22,867 nt of DNA from JBGSON01 sp041739085 (GTDB lineage Bacteria > Patescibacteriota > Gracilibacteria > CAIRYL01): positions 1 through 22,867 of the forward strand of contig JBGSON010000051.1 in assembly GCA_041739085.1 (NCBI GenBank), in the 5' to 3' direction. Positions 7,340-14,932 of the stretch are shown here, in pieces. The translations under genes were made by a program, and so were the position numbers. Within the stretch, counting starts at the first letter, position 1; each line of letters starts with the position of its first letter. The notes under the pieces were generated by a model. The model was not told the DNA's origin and did not search any database. It saw nothing but the letters and a program-made list of their open reading frames with translations.

Positions 7340-9148
7340 ATGATACGCATCCTTGACCTCTCCAAATCCTACGGCGAACAGAAACTCTTCGACGGAGTGA
7401 ACCTCACGATCGGGGAGAAAGAAAAAATCGGGCTCATCGGGAGGAACGGCTCGGGGAAAAGCACATTCCTCCGGCTCCTCCTGGGGCACGAATCCTATGA
7501 TTCGGGAACAATCGAAATACCGGAAAAGTTTCGTATGGAAACGCTCGAGCAGAATCTTGAATTCACGGAGAAGACCATCCTTGCCCAGGTCTCCACCGCA
7601 CTCGGGGGAGATGCCGGGAGCGAGGAATGGCGGGTGAAATCAATGCTCATGGGGCTCGGGTTTTCTGAAAGTGATTTTGAGAGGCCTCCCGAAGAATTTT
7701 CGAGCGGACTCCAGGTACGGATACGGCTTGCCCAGGCGCTCATCAGGGAGTCGCACCTTCTCCTTCTCGACGAGCCCACGAACTATCTCGATATCCTCTC
7801 CCTCCGCTGGATGGAACGGTTTTTGAGGAGCTGGAAAGGGGCGTTCATCCTCGTGACGCATGATCAGAATTTTATGAACGAAGTGGTCGACGATGTCGTG
7901 GGGATCCACCGGGGGAAGATGCGGAAGATGTCCGGCACGCCGAAGAAACTCCTCGACCAGATCGCGAAGGAAGAGGAAGTCTATGAAAAGACGCGTCTCA
8001 ACCGGGAAAAGAAGCAGGCGAAGACGATGGTCTTCATCCGGGAATTCCGGGCCGGGGCGAGGTCCGCGGGGCTCGTCCAGTCGCGGATCAAGGCGCTTGA
8101 AAAACAGAAAGCGTTTGAGAAACTCCCGGCGATCCCGAAGATCTCATTTCAATTCAAATTGAAAAAATTCACCGGAGACCGGTTCATCAAGGCGAATAAC
8201 CTCCAGTTCGGATACCCGGAGAAGAAAGACCTCATCCACAGATTCTCGATGACAGTCTATCCCGGAGACCGGATCGCCATCATCGGAAGAAACGGGAAAG
8301 GGAAAACGACACTCCTCAAGCTTCTCGCGGAGAAGCTCTCTCCCGATGAGGGGCATATCTCAAAAGGAGAGAACGTGAGGACCGGATATTTCGGGTCGGA
8401 CAGCAAAGACGCGCTCAATGAACAGAATACGATCCTCGCAGAACTCCTCACCATCCCCCAGACGACGGAGACCAGAGTCCGGACGCTCGCGGGAGCGCTC
8501 CTTTTTTCCGGGAATACGGTGAAGAAACAGATCTCGCTCCTTTCCGGAGGCGAGAAGAGCCGGGTCGGCCTCGCGAAAGTCATGCTCGCGGAATCAAACG
8601 TCCTCATGCTCGATGAACCGACGAACCACCTCGACATGGAATCCTGTGAGGAGCTCCTCAGATCACTTCAGACCTATGAAGGCACCGTGATCTTTGTGAC
8701 GCATGACGAAAATATTCTCTCTGAGCTCGCCACGCGGCTTGTTGTTTTTGACGACGGGAAAATAACGGTCAAGGAACAGACGTACAGAGAATTCCTCGAT
8801 TCCGGAGGATGGACAGAGGAAGACGACTTCAATTACTCACGATATAAAAGCGACTCAAATAATAAGATGAGATATCTGGAAAAGAAAAAACGCGAAGGAG
8901 AACTCCGGAGGAACCAGACCAAGCAGAAGAACCTGGAAAAAACGCTTCTCGATCTTGAGACAGATCAGAAAAAAACTGCTGAATCGCTTCATTCCGCATA
9001 CGAACACAAGGATCAGGAACAGATGAAAACATTCGGGATCAGGTTGAAGGAGATCGGAGAAGCGATCGAGCGGGGGTACGAAGAACTGGAAAGACTTCTG
9101 AAGGAAGAAGAGGAGATGAAGAACGGAGCGAAAGAGGGGGAAGCCTGA
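7340..9148 (+). CDS. ABC-F family ATPase (ribosome-associated, duplicated nucleotide-binding domains)
   Basis: 602 aa with no transmembrane segment. First ATPase domain: Walker A GRNGSGKST (34-42), signature FSSGLQVR (120-127), Walker B LLLLDEPTNYLD (140-151), switch His in VTHDQ (172-176). An inter-domain linker rich in Lys, Arg and Glu (about 200-275) corresponds to the P-site tRNA interaction motif. Second domain: Walker A GRNGKGKTT (316-324), signature LSGGEKSR (401-408), Walker B VLMLDEPTNHLD (421-432), VTHDE (453-457). Residues about 500-600 form a charged coiled coil. ABC-F proteins act on the ribosomal E site to help stalled or difficult translation, and some protect against antibiotics; which subtype this is cannot be told. 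The first signature (SSG) departs from LSGGQ, as in some ABC-F relatives. Monocistronic; no Shine-Dalgarno sequence. Confidence 0.93.
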   Translation: MIRILDLSKSYGEQKLFDGVNLTIGEKEKIGLIGRNGSGKSTFLRLLLGHESYDSGTIEIPEKFRMETLEQNLEFTEKTILAQVSTALGGDAGSEEWRVKSMLMGLGFSESDFERPPEEFSSGLQVRIRLAQALIRESHLLLLDEPTNYLDILSLRWMERFLRSWKGAFILVTHDQNFMNEVVDDVVGIHRGKMRKMSGTPKKLLDQIAKEEEVYEKTRLNREKKQAKTMVFIREFRAGARSAGLVQSRIKALEKQKAFEKLPAIPKISFQFKLKKFTGDRFIKANNLQFGYPEKKDLIHRFSMTVYPGDRIAIIGRNGKGKTTLLKLLAEKLSPDEGHISKGENVRTGYFGSDSKDALNEQNTILAELLTIPQTTETRVRTLAGALLFSGNTVKKQISLLSGGEKSRVGLAKVMLAESNVLMLDEPTNHLDMESCEELLRSLQTYEGTVIFVTHDENILSELATRLVVFDDGKITVKEQTYREFLDSGGWTEEDDFNYSRYKSDSNNKMRYLEKKKREGELRRNQTKQKNLEKTLLDLETDQKKTAESLHSAYEHKDQEQMKTFGIRLKEIGEAIERGYEELERLLKEEEEMKNGAKEGEA

Positions 9149-9159
9149 GGCTCTTTTTC

Positions 9160-9292
9160 TGTCATCCTGATCCCGCTTTGCGGGACAGGATCTCCCTGTT
9201 TACGATTCGGGAAGGGAAAAGTGAGCGGTGCCAATGCGATTTTTATGAGTCATTGGAAAAGTTGGAGATCCCGGATCAAGTCCGGGATGACA
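9160..9292. repeat. REP/MITE-like palindromic element, copy 2 (133 bp)
   Basis: Same architecture as copy 1: TGTCATCC end, left hairpin (9164-9191; ATCCTG, bulged A, TCCCGC, TTT loop), core GTGAGCGGTGCC (9221-9232), right hairpin ATCCCGGA/TCCGGGAT (9268-9288, loop TCAAG) and GGATGACA end. The stem changes relative to copy 1 are compensated, which keeps the pairing. It lies 12 nt after the ABC-F stop and could also stop or stabilise that transcript. Confidence 0.85.
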
Positions 9293-9308
9293 AAGTATGG
9301 CTTTTTTC

Positions 9309-9337
9309 TGTCACCCCGGACCTGATCCGGGGTCTCC
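9309..9337. repeat. Inverted half copy of the palindromic element
   Basis: TGTCACCCCGGA, then loop CCTGA, then TCCGGGGTCTCC. This is the right-hand hairpin of the element in opposite orientation (stem 9313-9333), 16 nt beyond copy 2. Right arms of copy 2 and of this half copy thus face each other. Confidence 0.75.
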
Positions 9338-9429
9338 ATGTGCACGTACGGTGAAAGCAAAAAATGAATGGAGCCAGCGTGCTTTTTCTCCGGTGTTTCT
9401 GGAGAAATCCCGGCAAACTTCCCCTCCAA

Positions 9430-9458
9430 TTGAATGCAAGGTGCATTTCGCGTAAACT
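9430..9458 (+). promoter_or_regulatory. Candidate promoter of the adenine deaminase gene
   Basis: TTGAAT (-35, 9430-9435) and TAAACT (-10, 9453-9458) with a 17-nt spacer. The -10 ends 48 nt before the ATG, a longer leader than elsewhere in the window. Confidence 0.4.
9433..9447. promoter_or_regulatory. Inverted repeat in the promoter spacer, operator-like
   Basis: AATGCA-AGG-TGCATT is a perfect 6+3+6 palindrome that overlaps the -35 and fills most of the spacer, a usual place for a repressor site. No regulator gene is adjacent. Confidence 0.35.
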
Positions 9459-9506
9459 GTAGAAGTCATACAGAAATCATCTTTCCAATGTTTTTGATAC
9501 TCTCCC

Positions 9507-10532
9507 ATGTCCACGATGAATGCATTCATTGTTGGTCTTCCAAAAGCAGAACTCCATCTCCATATCGAGGGGACTTTTGAGCCGGAACTCATGTTCAAGA
9601 TCGCAAAACGAAATAAGAAAAGCATCACATTCCAATCCGTGGAGGAACTGAAAAAAGCTTATGATTTCAACAATCTTCAGGACTTTTTAAATATCTATTA
9701 CGAAGGGGCGGGCGTTCTCATGGAAGAACAGGATTTTTATGACATCACATGGGCATATCTGGAGAAAGTCCATTCGCAAAATGTTCTTCATACCGAGATA
9801 TTCTTTGATCCGCAGACTCACACAGGGAGAGGGGTAAGATTCAGCACCATAATCCAAGGCATTCATCGGGCACTCGTGGATGGCAGAAGTCAGATGGGAA
9901 TGAGCTCCAGGCTGATCATGTGTTTTCTTCGGCATCTCGATGAAGGATCAGCAGAAAAAACTCTTGATATGGCACTCAGCCATAGAGAATGGATCACGGC
10001 AGTCGGTCTTGATTCTTCCGAGGTCGGACATCCGCCATCAAAATTTCAGAGGGTCTTCGGGCGGGCGATAAAAGAAGGATTCCTGTCCGTTGCCCATGCG
10101 GGAGAAGAGGGCCCAGCGGAATATGTCTGGGAAGCGCTGAATCTACTGAAAGTATCACGCGTGGATCACGGGAATCATGCGCTCGAAGATAAAAAACTTA
10201 TCCGGGAATTGGTGGACCGTAAAACCCCACTCACGGTCTGCCCTCTCTCGAACCTGAAATTGAAGGTCGTACCTGATCTCAAAAAACATCCGCTGAGAAA
10301 AATGCTGGAGAAAGGACTGGTCGCAACAATCAATTCAGATGACCCGGCGTATTTCGGGGGCTATGTGAATGAAAATTATTTGGCAATTGCACAAGCATTA
10401 GATTTGTCTCAAGAAGAGATTCTTCTGCTTGCCAAAAATTCTTTCACCGCAAGTTTTTTACACGAGGAAGAAAAACGGGAAATGATCTCTCTTGTGGACA
10501 AGTATTTTTTCTGTGCGAGTCACCTCCCCTGA
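9507..10532 (+). CDS. Adenine deaminase (adenosine deaminase-fold, EC 3.5.4.2 type)
   Basis: 341 aa, amidohydrolase TIM barrel. Metal ligands and catalytic residues are all present: HLH (H17, H19) in LPKAELHLHIEGT, H197 and E200 in VAHAGEEGP, H221 in VDHGNH, and D278-D279 in NSDDPAYFGGY. The segments HTEIFFDPQTHTGRG, GLDSSEVGHPPSKF and CPLSNLKL are those I associate with the adenine deaminase branch rather than true adenosine deaminase, so hydrolysis of adenine to hypoxanthine and ammonia is the preferred reading; adenosine deaminase is the alternative. The role would be purine salvage in the cytoplasm. The ATG at 9507 is followed by another at 9516; neither has a Shine-Dalgarno sequence. Alone in its transcription unit as far as can be seen. 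Confidence 0.92.
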   Translation: MSTMNAFIVGLPKAELHLHIEGTFEPELMFKIAKRNKKSITFQSVEELKKAYDFNNLQDFLNIYYEGAGVLMEEQDFYDITWAYLEKVHSQNVLHTEIFFDPQTHTGRGVRFSTIIQGIHRALVDGRSQMGMSSRLIMCFLRHLDEGSAEKTLDMALSHREWITAVGLDSSEVGHPPSKFQRVFGRAIKEGFLSVAHAGEEGPAEYVWEALNLLKVSRVDHGNHALEDKKLIRELVDRKTPLTVCPLSNLKLKVVPDLKKHPLRKMLEKGLVATINSDDPAYFGGYVNENYLAIAQALDLSQEEILLLAKNSFTASFLHEEEKREMISLVDKYFFCASHLP

Positions 10533-10564
10533 GGTGACCGCGAAGTCACCTGAAGGCAGGCGAC
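10519..10564. repeat. Chain of overlapping hairpins at the end of the adenine deaminase gene
   Basis: GTCACCT (10519-10525), AGGTGAC (10532-10538), GTCACCT (10545-10551) and CAGGCGAC (10557-10564) can pair in mutually exclusive ways: first with second, second with third, or third with fourth. The stop codon lies in the first loop. No T tract follows, so it is not a standard terminator. Confidence 0.5.
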
Positions 10565-10607
10565 TTTCACAAAGTGCAGTTCATGTTTGAATTTGGGCTA
10601 CACGCAA

Positions 10608-10636
10608 TTGATAAATCGCCATTCTTCATGTATAAT
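10608..10636 (+). promoter_or_regulatory. Strong sigma-70-type promoter of the DUF1846 gene
   Basis: TTGATA (10608-10613, 5/6) and TATAAT (10631-10636, 6/6) with a 17-nt spacer. The -10 ends 17 nt before the ATG, so the predicted leader is about 10 nt. Confidence 0.75.
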
Positions 10637-10653
10637 TTTATAAAAAAATACCT

Positions 10654-11772
10654 ATGGAAAACGAACTCTCTATCGCCCAGTCGGATACAATCCCCTATTC
10701 CAGACACGGGTTTGATAATGCGAAATATTTTGACACGCAAAAATCTCACATCCTGGAACGGATCAAGAAATTCGGAAACGGGAGGCTCTATCTTGAGATC
10801 GGCGGAAAATATCTCTTTGATGCCCACGGGAGCCGGGTTCTTCCCGGATTCAGTCCGACAGTAAAGAAAGATATTTTCCTCAGCCTCAACGACATCATCG
10901 AGGTCCTCTTCTGTGTGGGATACCGGGATATCGTCTCCGACCGACAGCTGAGCAATGTGGACAAGACATATACCGATTCTGCTCTCGAGATGATCGGAAA
11001 AATAGAGCGGGAGATCGGGGTCCGTCCGAAAGTCGTCATCAACTTCTCCGAAAGAGAAATGAACTCGAAGGTCTCCGACTTCGTGGACCGCGCAGAAAAT
11101 ATCGGTCTGAAGATCTATCACCGGTATCTCATCGACGGATATCCCCACGACACAAGAAATATCCTGAGCAGGAACGGATACGGGAGGGACGATCACATCG
11201 ACATCGGGAAAGACCTCGTCATCGTGACCGGAGCCGCATCAAACAGCGGAAAGATGAGTACCTGTCTCGGACAGATCTACATGGACCATGAATACGGAAT
11301 CGAGAGCGGATATGCGAAGTATGAGACATTCCCCATCTGGAACCTGCCCATCGGTCATCCCGTGAATCTTGCGTATGAAGCGGCGACGGCGGACATCGGA
11401 GATTTTAATACTCCCGATATTTACCATAAAAAAGCGTACCAGGTGGATTCCGTGAACTATAACCGCGACGTCGACGCGTTCGAGATCATCATGGGGATGG
11501 TGAAGTACTTCATCCCGGACCATAATTTCATGCACACCTATAAATCCCCGACAGACATGGGGATCAATTTCGCCGGATTTGCGGTCACGGATGATTCCGT
11601 CATCTCCGTTGCAAGTCTCCGGGAGATCGAACGGAGGAAGCGCTGGTACGAGGAGATCGTCGGCCGGGGCGAGGGCGATCCGAAGTGGCTCGATACCTGC
11701 GACCGCCTGAAGTCCGAAGCGATGGAGTATATCGGAGAGAAGAAATACGATCCGCTTATTCCCCTGGTGTAA
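10654..11772 (+). CDS. DUF1846 family protein, short form
   Basis: 372 aa, cytoplasmic, no membrane segment. The match to DUF1846 is clear throughout: FDNAKYFDTQKSHILERI near the N terminus, GRLYLEIGGKYLFDAHGSRVLPGF (43-66), VIVTGAASNSGKMST (197-211, P-loop-like), FPIWNLPIGHPVNLAYEAATAD (about 229-250) and SPTDMGINFAGF. The family has no assigned biochemical function. Members I remember from Firmicutes are about 500 aa; this one lacks roughly the last 130 residues, and its stop lies inside the 3' end of the convergent DUF2779 gene (17-nt overlap). A genuine short form and a truncation are both possible. The leader is very short and there is no Shine-Dalgarno sequence. Confidence 0.88.
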   Translation: MENELSIAQSDTIPYSRHGFDNAKYFDTQKSHILERIKKFGNGRLYLEIGGKYLFDAHGSRVLPGFSPTVKKDIFLSLNDIIEVLFCVGYRDIVSDRQLSNVDKTYTDSALEMIGKIEREIGVRPKVVINFSEREMNSKVSDFVDRAENIGLKIYHRYLIDGYPHDTRNILSRNGYGRDDHIDIGKDLVIVTGAASNSGKMSTCLGQIYMDHEYGIESGYAKYETFPIWNLPIGHPVNLAYEAATADIGDFNTPDIYHKKAYQVDSVNYNRDVDAFEIIMGMVKYFIPDHNFMHTYKSPTDMGINFAGFAVTDDSVISVASLREIERRKRWYEEIVGRGEGDPKWLDTCDRLKSEAMEYIGEKKYDPLIPLV

Positions 11773-13711
11773 CGGGGGAAAAGTCTTTCTCAGTCATCTC
11801 CCGGTAGACATGGATGATGTACTGGAGCGCGAGATAGATGATGACCATTTCGAGCGTGTCGATACTGCAGTAGTGGAGGAGGTTTTTCCGTATTTCTTCC
11901 CGTTCCTCGTCCGGCACATTTGGATCAAAGAGACATCGAAAAATCATGTCCGTTGCTGTTTTCCCTTCCTTGATCTCGGAATTCGCATATGTTTTCTCCG
12001 GATCAAAGTCAGGGATGACCGATTCACAGAGTTTCCGGAACTCGGGGATCTCATACATCTGATGGATCACTTTTGAAACGACTTTAATCGAGAGTCGGCC
12101 TTTAAAATCTCGATGGACGAAGTGTCCCTCTTTGAAGACGTCCATGAGATCGATGACCCGGCTGTTCATGTCCGCAAAGTATTCGACATCCACCGGAGGG
12201 ACTCTTCCCATCTCCGTATTCCTCCCCGTCTCAAATGTCTTATACCAGACGAAGACCCGGTTCTCGCTCTTCGGGAGACACGCCTTCTCGGCTACCACGA
12301 CTTTCGGGACGGGATTATAATCAAGGCTCGGGGCGAGGAACTCAAAGTGTTCGAATTGTGGAGCCTGAGCTCCTTTGAAAATCGGGAGCACGAGACCGTT
12401 GATCCGGTCGCAGGAGAATTGGGTCACCATCTGCTCATACGGAGAGTATCCGGGAAGCGGATCTTTGTTCGCGTTCGTTTCGTAATCAAGAAAATCAGCT
12501 GCGCATCGCCCGTTCCGGGTAACAAAATCCTCACCGACCATTTTCTCTATCGCTTCCGGATTGATGAGTTTTCTTCGGATCATTTCCTCTATGTTCTCCC
12601 GGCTCGTGAGGGGAAGACTCTCCTTTGCCGCTTCCACCTGCCTTCGTTGAGGATCAGAGAGAGAAAAGTCTTCTGGGATTGCATCCAATTCTCGAAACCT
12701 GAGAATATCCGAGTATCCCTTCCCTTTCATCTTGGAAATCCGTTTCTTTTGATTTGAATTAAGCTTCAGATCTTCCGGTATTGATGCAATGTCAGTGACT
12801 CCATTTTCCAACAGATACTGAACCAGTTTCTTCTCCGCTTCTTCGAGGTATGCAGCTTCCGGAACATCCTCAATAGCCAGTATGCCGAGACCGAGAAGCG
12901 CATCCAGTTTCTTCTGCGTGATGAGAGAAATGTCGAATACGGAGTATTCCGGTATTCCCTCAAAACAAACGGGTACGAAACCGCACTCTGTGCGGGAATT
13001 CCGTCCGCACTGCTTCCCCAGTTTCACCTCCGGCTGAGCGGTACGTGAGAGAATATCGGCAACTTTTTTGATATCATGCAGTATTTTCGACTGAATCTTC
13101 GTGACCGCTTCGGTCACCCGGATCGGCTCGACGTAGTACAAAAAAGGATCGATGGAGCTCGGATCCGTGATTGACTGCGGGTCATTGAGGCCAATTGTTC
13201 TCGGACGGGAATAGCCGCCGTTCACATGGGTGATATACACCTCACCGATAGCATACCTCGCCTCTTCAAAGATCATTTTCTGGAGTGCTGCCAGTATGTA
13301 GTACTTTCCGGCCTCATCAATCTCAAGAGCCTCTGAGGCGAAATAGATGTCCCATTTTCCGGTGGATTCATTGAATTTCAGGACATCGACCGTCGCCATG
13401 AGTCTCGCGTTGAATTCTCTCAGATGGGCAATAGCGGTCGCCTGATAGATCGTTGTTTCATTATTCTCGATGTGTTCGGCTGTTGCGTCGCTGGCGGAAT
13501 CCTCCTGTCCTTCGACGAGAGGAACGAGGACGCCGTCGGGAAATCTCCGATGAATCGTCTGAATGTCATTTTTCACATGGGGTTCATTGTCGCCTCCTTG
13601 TCTCTCTTGTTCCTGCAGCCAGACACGCCTCAAACAGGGCTTCCCAAACTCCGGCCCCTGAAAATCCTTGAAGTGATGCGCCTGCAGAAGCGGAAGTTCC
13701 GGTGACGGCAT
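11756..13711 (-). CDS. DUF2779 protein: Cas4-like PD-(D/E)XK/Fe-S region plus DnaQ-like exonuclease domain
   Basis: 651 aa. The N-terminal third is Cas4-like: a first cysteine C26 (PCLRRVWL) and three more, C235, C243 and C249 (KQCGRNSRTECGFVPVCF), match the four-cysteine [4Fe-4S] pattern of Cas4/AddB-type nucleases. The nuclease core has D109 (ATVDVLKF), but the position where relatives carry ExK reads FAS (124-126, WDIYFAS), so this domain may be inactive. Residues about 265-400 are helical and charged. The C-terminal DUF2779 domain has RNase H-fold exonuclease motifs: DYET (409-412), RVIDLMDVF (518-526) and YCSIDTL (614-620, D618). The start at 13711 suits the family, whose N terminus holds the first cysteine. 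A role in DNA repair or defence is inference. Convergent with and overlapping the DUF1846 gene. Confidence 0.85.
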   Translation of the reverse strand: MPSPELPLLQAHHFKDFQGPEFGKPCLRRVWLQEQERQGGDNEPHVKNDIQTIHRRFPDGVLVPLVEGQEDSASDATAEHIENNETTIYQATAIAHLREFNARLMATVDVLKFNESTGKWDIYFASEALEIDEAGKYYILAALQKMIFEEARYAIGEVYITHVNGGYSRPRTIGLNDPQSITDPSSIDPFLYYVEPIRVTEAVTKIQSKILHDIKKVADILSRTAQPEVKLGKQCGRNSRTECGFVPVCFEGIPEYSVFDISLITQKKLDALLGLGILAIEDVPEAAYLEEAEKKLVQYLLENGVTDIASIPEDLKLNSNQKKRISKMKGKGYSDILRFRELDAIPEDFSLSDPQRRQVEAAKESLPLTSRENIEEMIRRKLINPEAIEKMVGEDFVTRNGRCAADFLDYETNANKDPLPGYSPYEQMVTQFSCDRINGLVLPIFKGAQAPQFEHFEFLAPSLDYNPVPKVVVAEKACLPKSENRVFVWYKTFETGRNTEMGRVPPVDVEYFADMNSRVIDLMDVFKEGHFVHRDFKGRLSIKVVSKVIHQMYEIPEFRKLCESVIPDFDPEKTYANSEIKEGKTATDMIFRCLFDPNVPDEEREEIRKNLLHYCSIDTLEMVIIYLALQYIIHVYREMTEKDFSPVTPGE

Positions 13712-13768
13712 ATTTTGGAAAAAGAAAGAAGGAAAAAGGGTACTCTATTCTCCGGGAGACCGCAAACA

Positions 13769-13807
13769 CAAAAGAGAAAAGACCGACTCTCTCTCTTTTT
13801 TCTTTTG
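13769..13807. repeat. Purine/pyrimidine hairpin between divergent genes, copy A
   Basis: CAAAAGAGAAAAGA (13769-13782) pairs with TCTTTTTTCTTTTG (13794-13807), 14 bp with one G-U, loop of 11 nt. It lies 79 nt before the permease start. A related hairpin with the same right arm is at 19204-19250, also in a divergent gap. Confidence 0.5.
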
Positions 13808-13853
13808 AATTTTTTCTTATCTTTTTTCCCTCATTCCCTCTCCGGAAAGAATC

Positions 13854-13862
13854 TGCTACCAT
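13854..13862 (+). promoter_or_regulatory. Candidate extended -10 of the permease gene
   Basis: TGC-TACCAT (hexamer 13857-13862) ends 24 nt before the ATG at 13887; the -35 position is poor (TTCCCT). Confidence 0.3.
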
Positions 13863-13886
13863 CTCTCCGGTCTTGTCCCCCCAATA

Positions 13887-14924
13887 ATGAGGATCATCAA
13901 CATCGCCCTCGCATTCGGAATGGTTGTCTTGAGTTTCTATCTTTTCTCTGTCGGGAAATCCTTTTTCATTCCGCTCGTCATTGCGATCATCCTCTGGTAT
14001 TTCACCATCATGATCGCGGACAGTTACAAAAAATTCACGGTCGGGAGGTTCCGGATGCCGCACTGGCTTGCGATCACTTTCTCCCTTTTCACCATCGGGA
14101 TCGTCGTCTTTTTCCTCATCCGGCTCATCAACAGCAACATCTACGCGATTGTGCGCCAGGCTCCTGAATACCAGGAAAAATTCCAGGAGATCATCCTCAG
14201 GGGGTACAATTCCCTCGGGATCCAAGATCCTCCGGAGCTCAACGAGATCTTTGAGTCCGTCAATCTCGGAACTATCTTTTCTGCAATCGGGAAGATGGTG
14301 ACGACGATCGCCGGGTACACAGGAATGATCATCGTGTACGTCCTTCTCCTCCTCCTCGAATACCGGACATTCGACATGAAGATCCGGACTCTTTTCCCGG
14401 ATAAGAAAAGATACATTGAAGTGAATAAAAAAATAGAAAAAGTGAGTAATGACATTATGACGTACGTCAAAATCAAGAGTATCGCCGGTATTATCATGGC
14501 GGTTCTCTGCTATATTGTCCTCATTGTTATCGGTGTGGATTTTGCCGCATTCTGGGCTCTCCTCGTCTTCTTTCTCAATTATATCCCTACGATCGGAGCG
14601 ATCGTTTCCGTCATTTTTCCGCTCATTCTCACACTCATCCAGTTCGATACCATAGGGCCGTTTATTCTTGTCGGCGTGACCCTCACCGTGGTCCATTTTG
14701 TGATCGGGAGTATCCTGGAACCGCGGTATATGGGAGAAACGCTCAATCTGAGCCCTGTGGTGATCGTGATCTCTCTCGCCGTCTGGGAAAATGTCTGGGG
14801 AGTCATCGGGATGTTTCTCGGAGTCCCCATTATGGTCATCGTGAACATGATCCTTGCAGACTTCCCCTCAACGCGGCCGATCGCCATCATGCTGTCCGAA
14901 AAGGGAAAAGTGAAGGACCTCTGA
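13887..14924 (+). CDS. AI-2E/PerM family permease
   Basis: 345 aa integral membrane protein with about eight hydrophobic segments: two at the N terminus (about 5-43), one at 63-83, and the rest after residue 140, with a large soluble loop between (about 84-130, YAIVRQAPEYQEKFQEIIL). The C-terminal half carries the family signature: FLNYIPTIGAIVS (about 229-241), LEPRYMGETLNLSP (about 277-290) and WGVIGMFLGVPIM (about 305-317). The family includes TqsA (AI-2 export) and PerM-like proteins, some of which are now linked to lipid transport; the substrate here cannot be told. The length is typical. It stands alone, divergent from the DUF2779 gene and tail-to-tail with the next gene, 8 nt away. No Shine-Dalgarno sequence. 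Confidence 0.9.
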   Translation: MRIINIALAFGMVVLSFYLFSVGKSFFIPLVIAIILWYFTIMIADSYKKFTVGRFRMPHWLAITFSLFTIGIVVFFLIRLINSNIYAIVRQAPEYQEKFQEIILRGYNSLGIQDPPELNEIFESVNLGTIFSAIGKMVTTIAGYTGMIIVYVLLLLLEYRTFDMKIRTLFPDKKRYIEVNKKIEKVSNDIMTYVKIKSIAGIIMAVLCYIVLIVIGVDFAAFWALLVFFLNYIPTIGAIVSVIFPLILTLIQFDTIGPFILVGVTLTVVHFVIGSILEPRYMGETLNLSPVVIVISLAVWENVWGVIGMFLGVPIMVIVNMILADFPSTRPIAIMLSEKGKVKDL

Positions 14925-14932
14925 AGCGCTCA

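Noticed and set aside
10533..10653. Possible tRNA or small RNA gene between adenine deaminase and the DUF1846 gene
   Set aside because: The inverted repeats do not fold into a cloverleaf and no T-loop consensus is present; the rest is a promoter.
13584..14696. 370-codon frame on the minus strand across the permease gene
   Set aside because: It is antisense to a recognised membrane protein; its Asp/Glu/His/Arg-rich composition is the mirror of hydrophobic codons.
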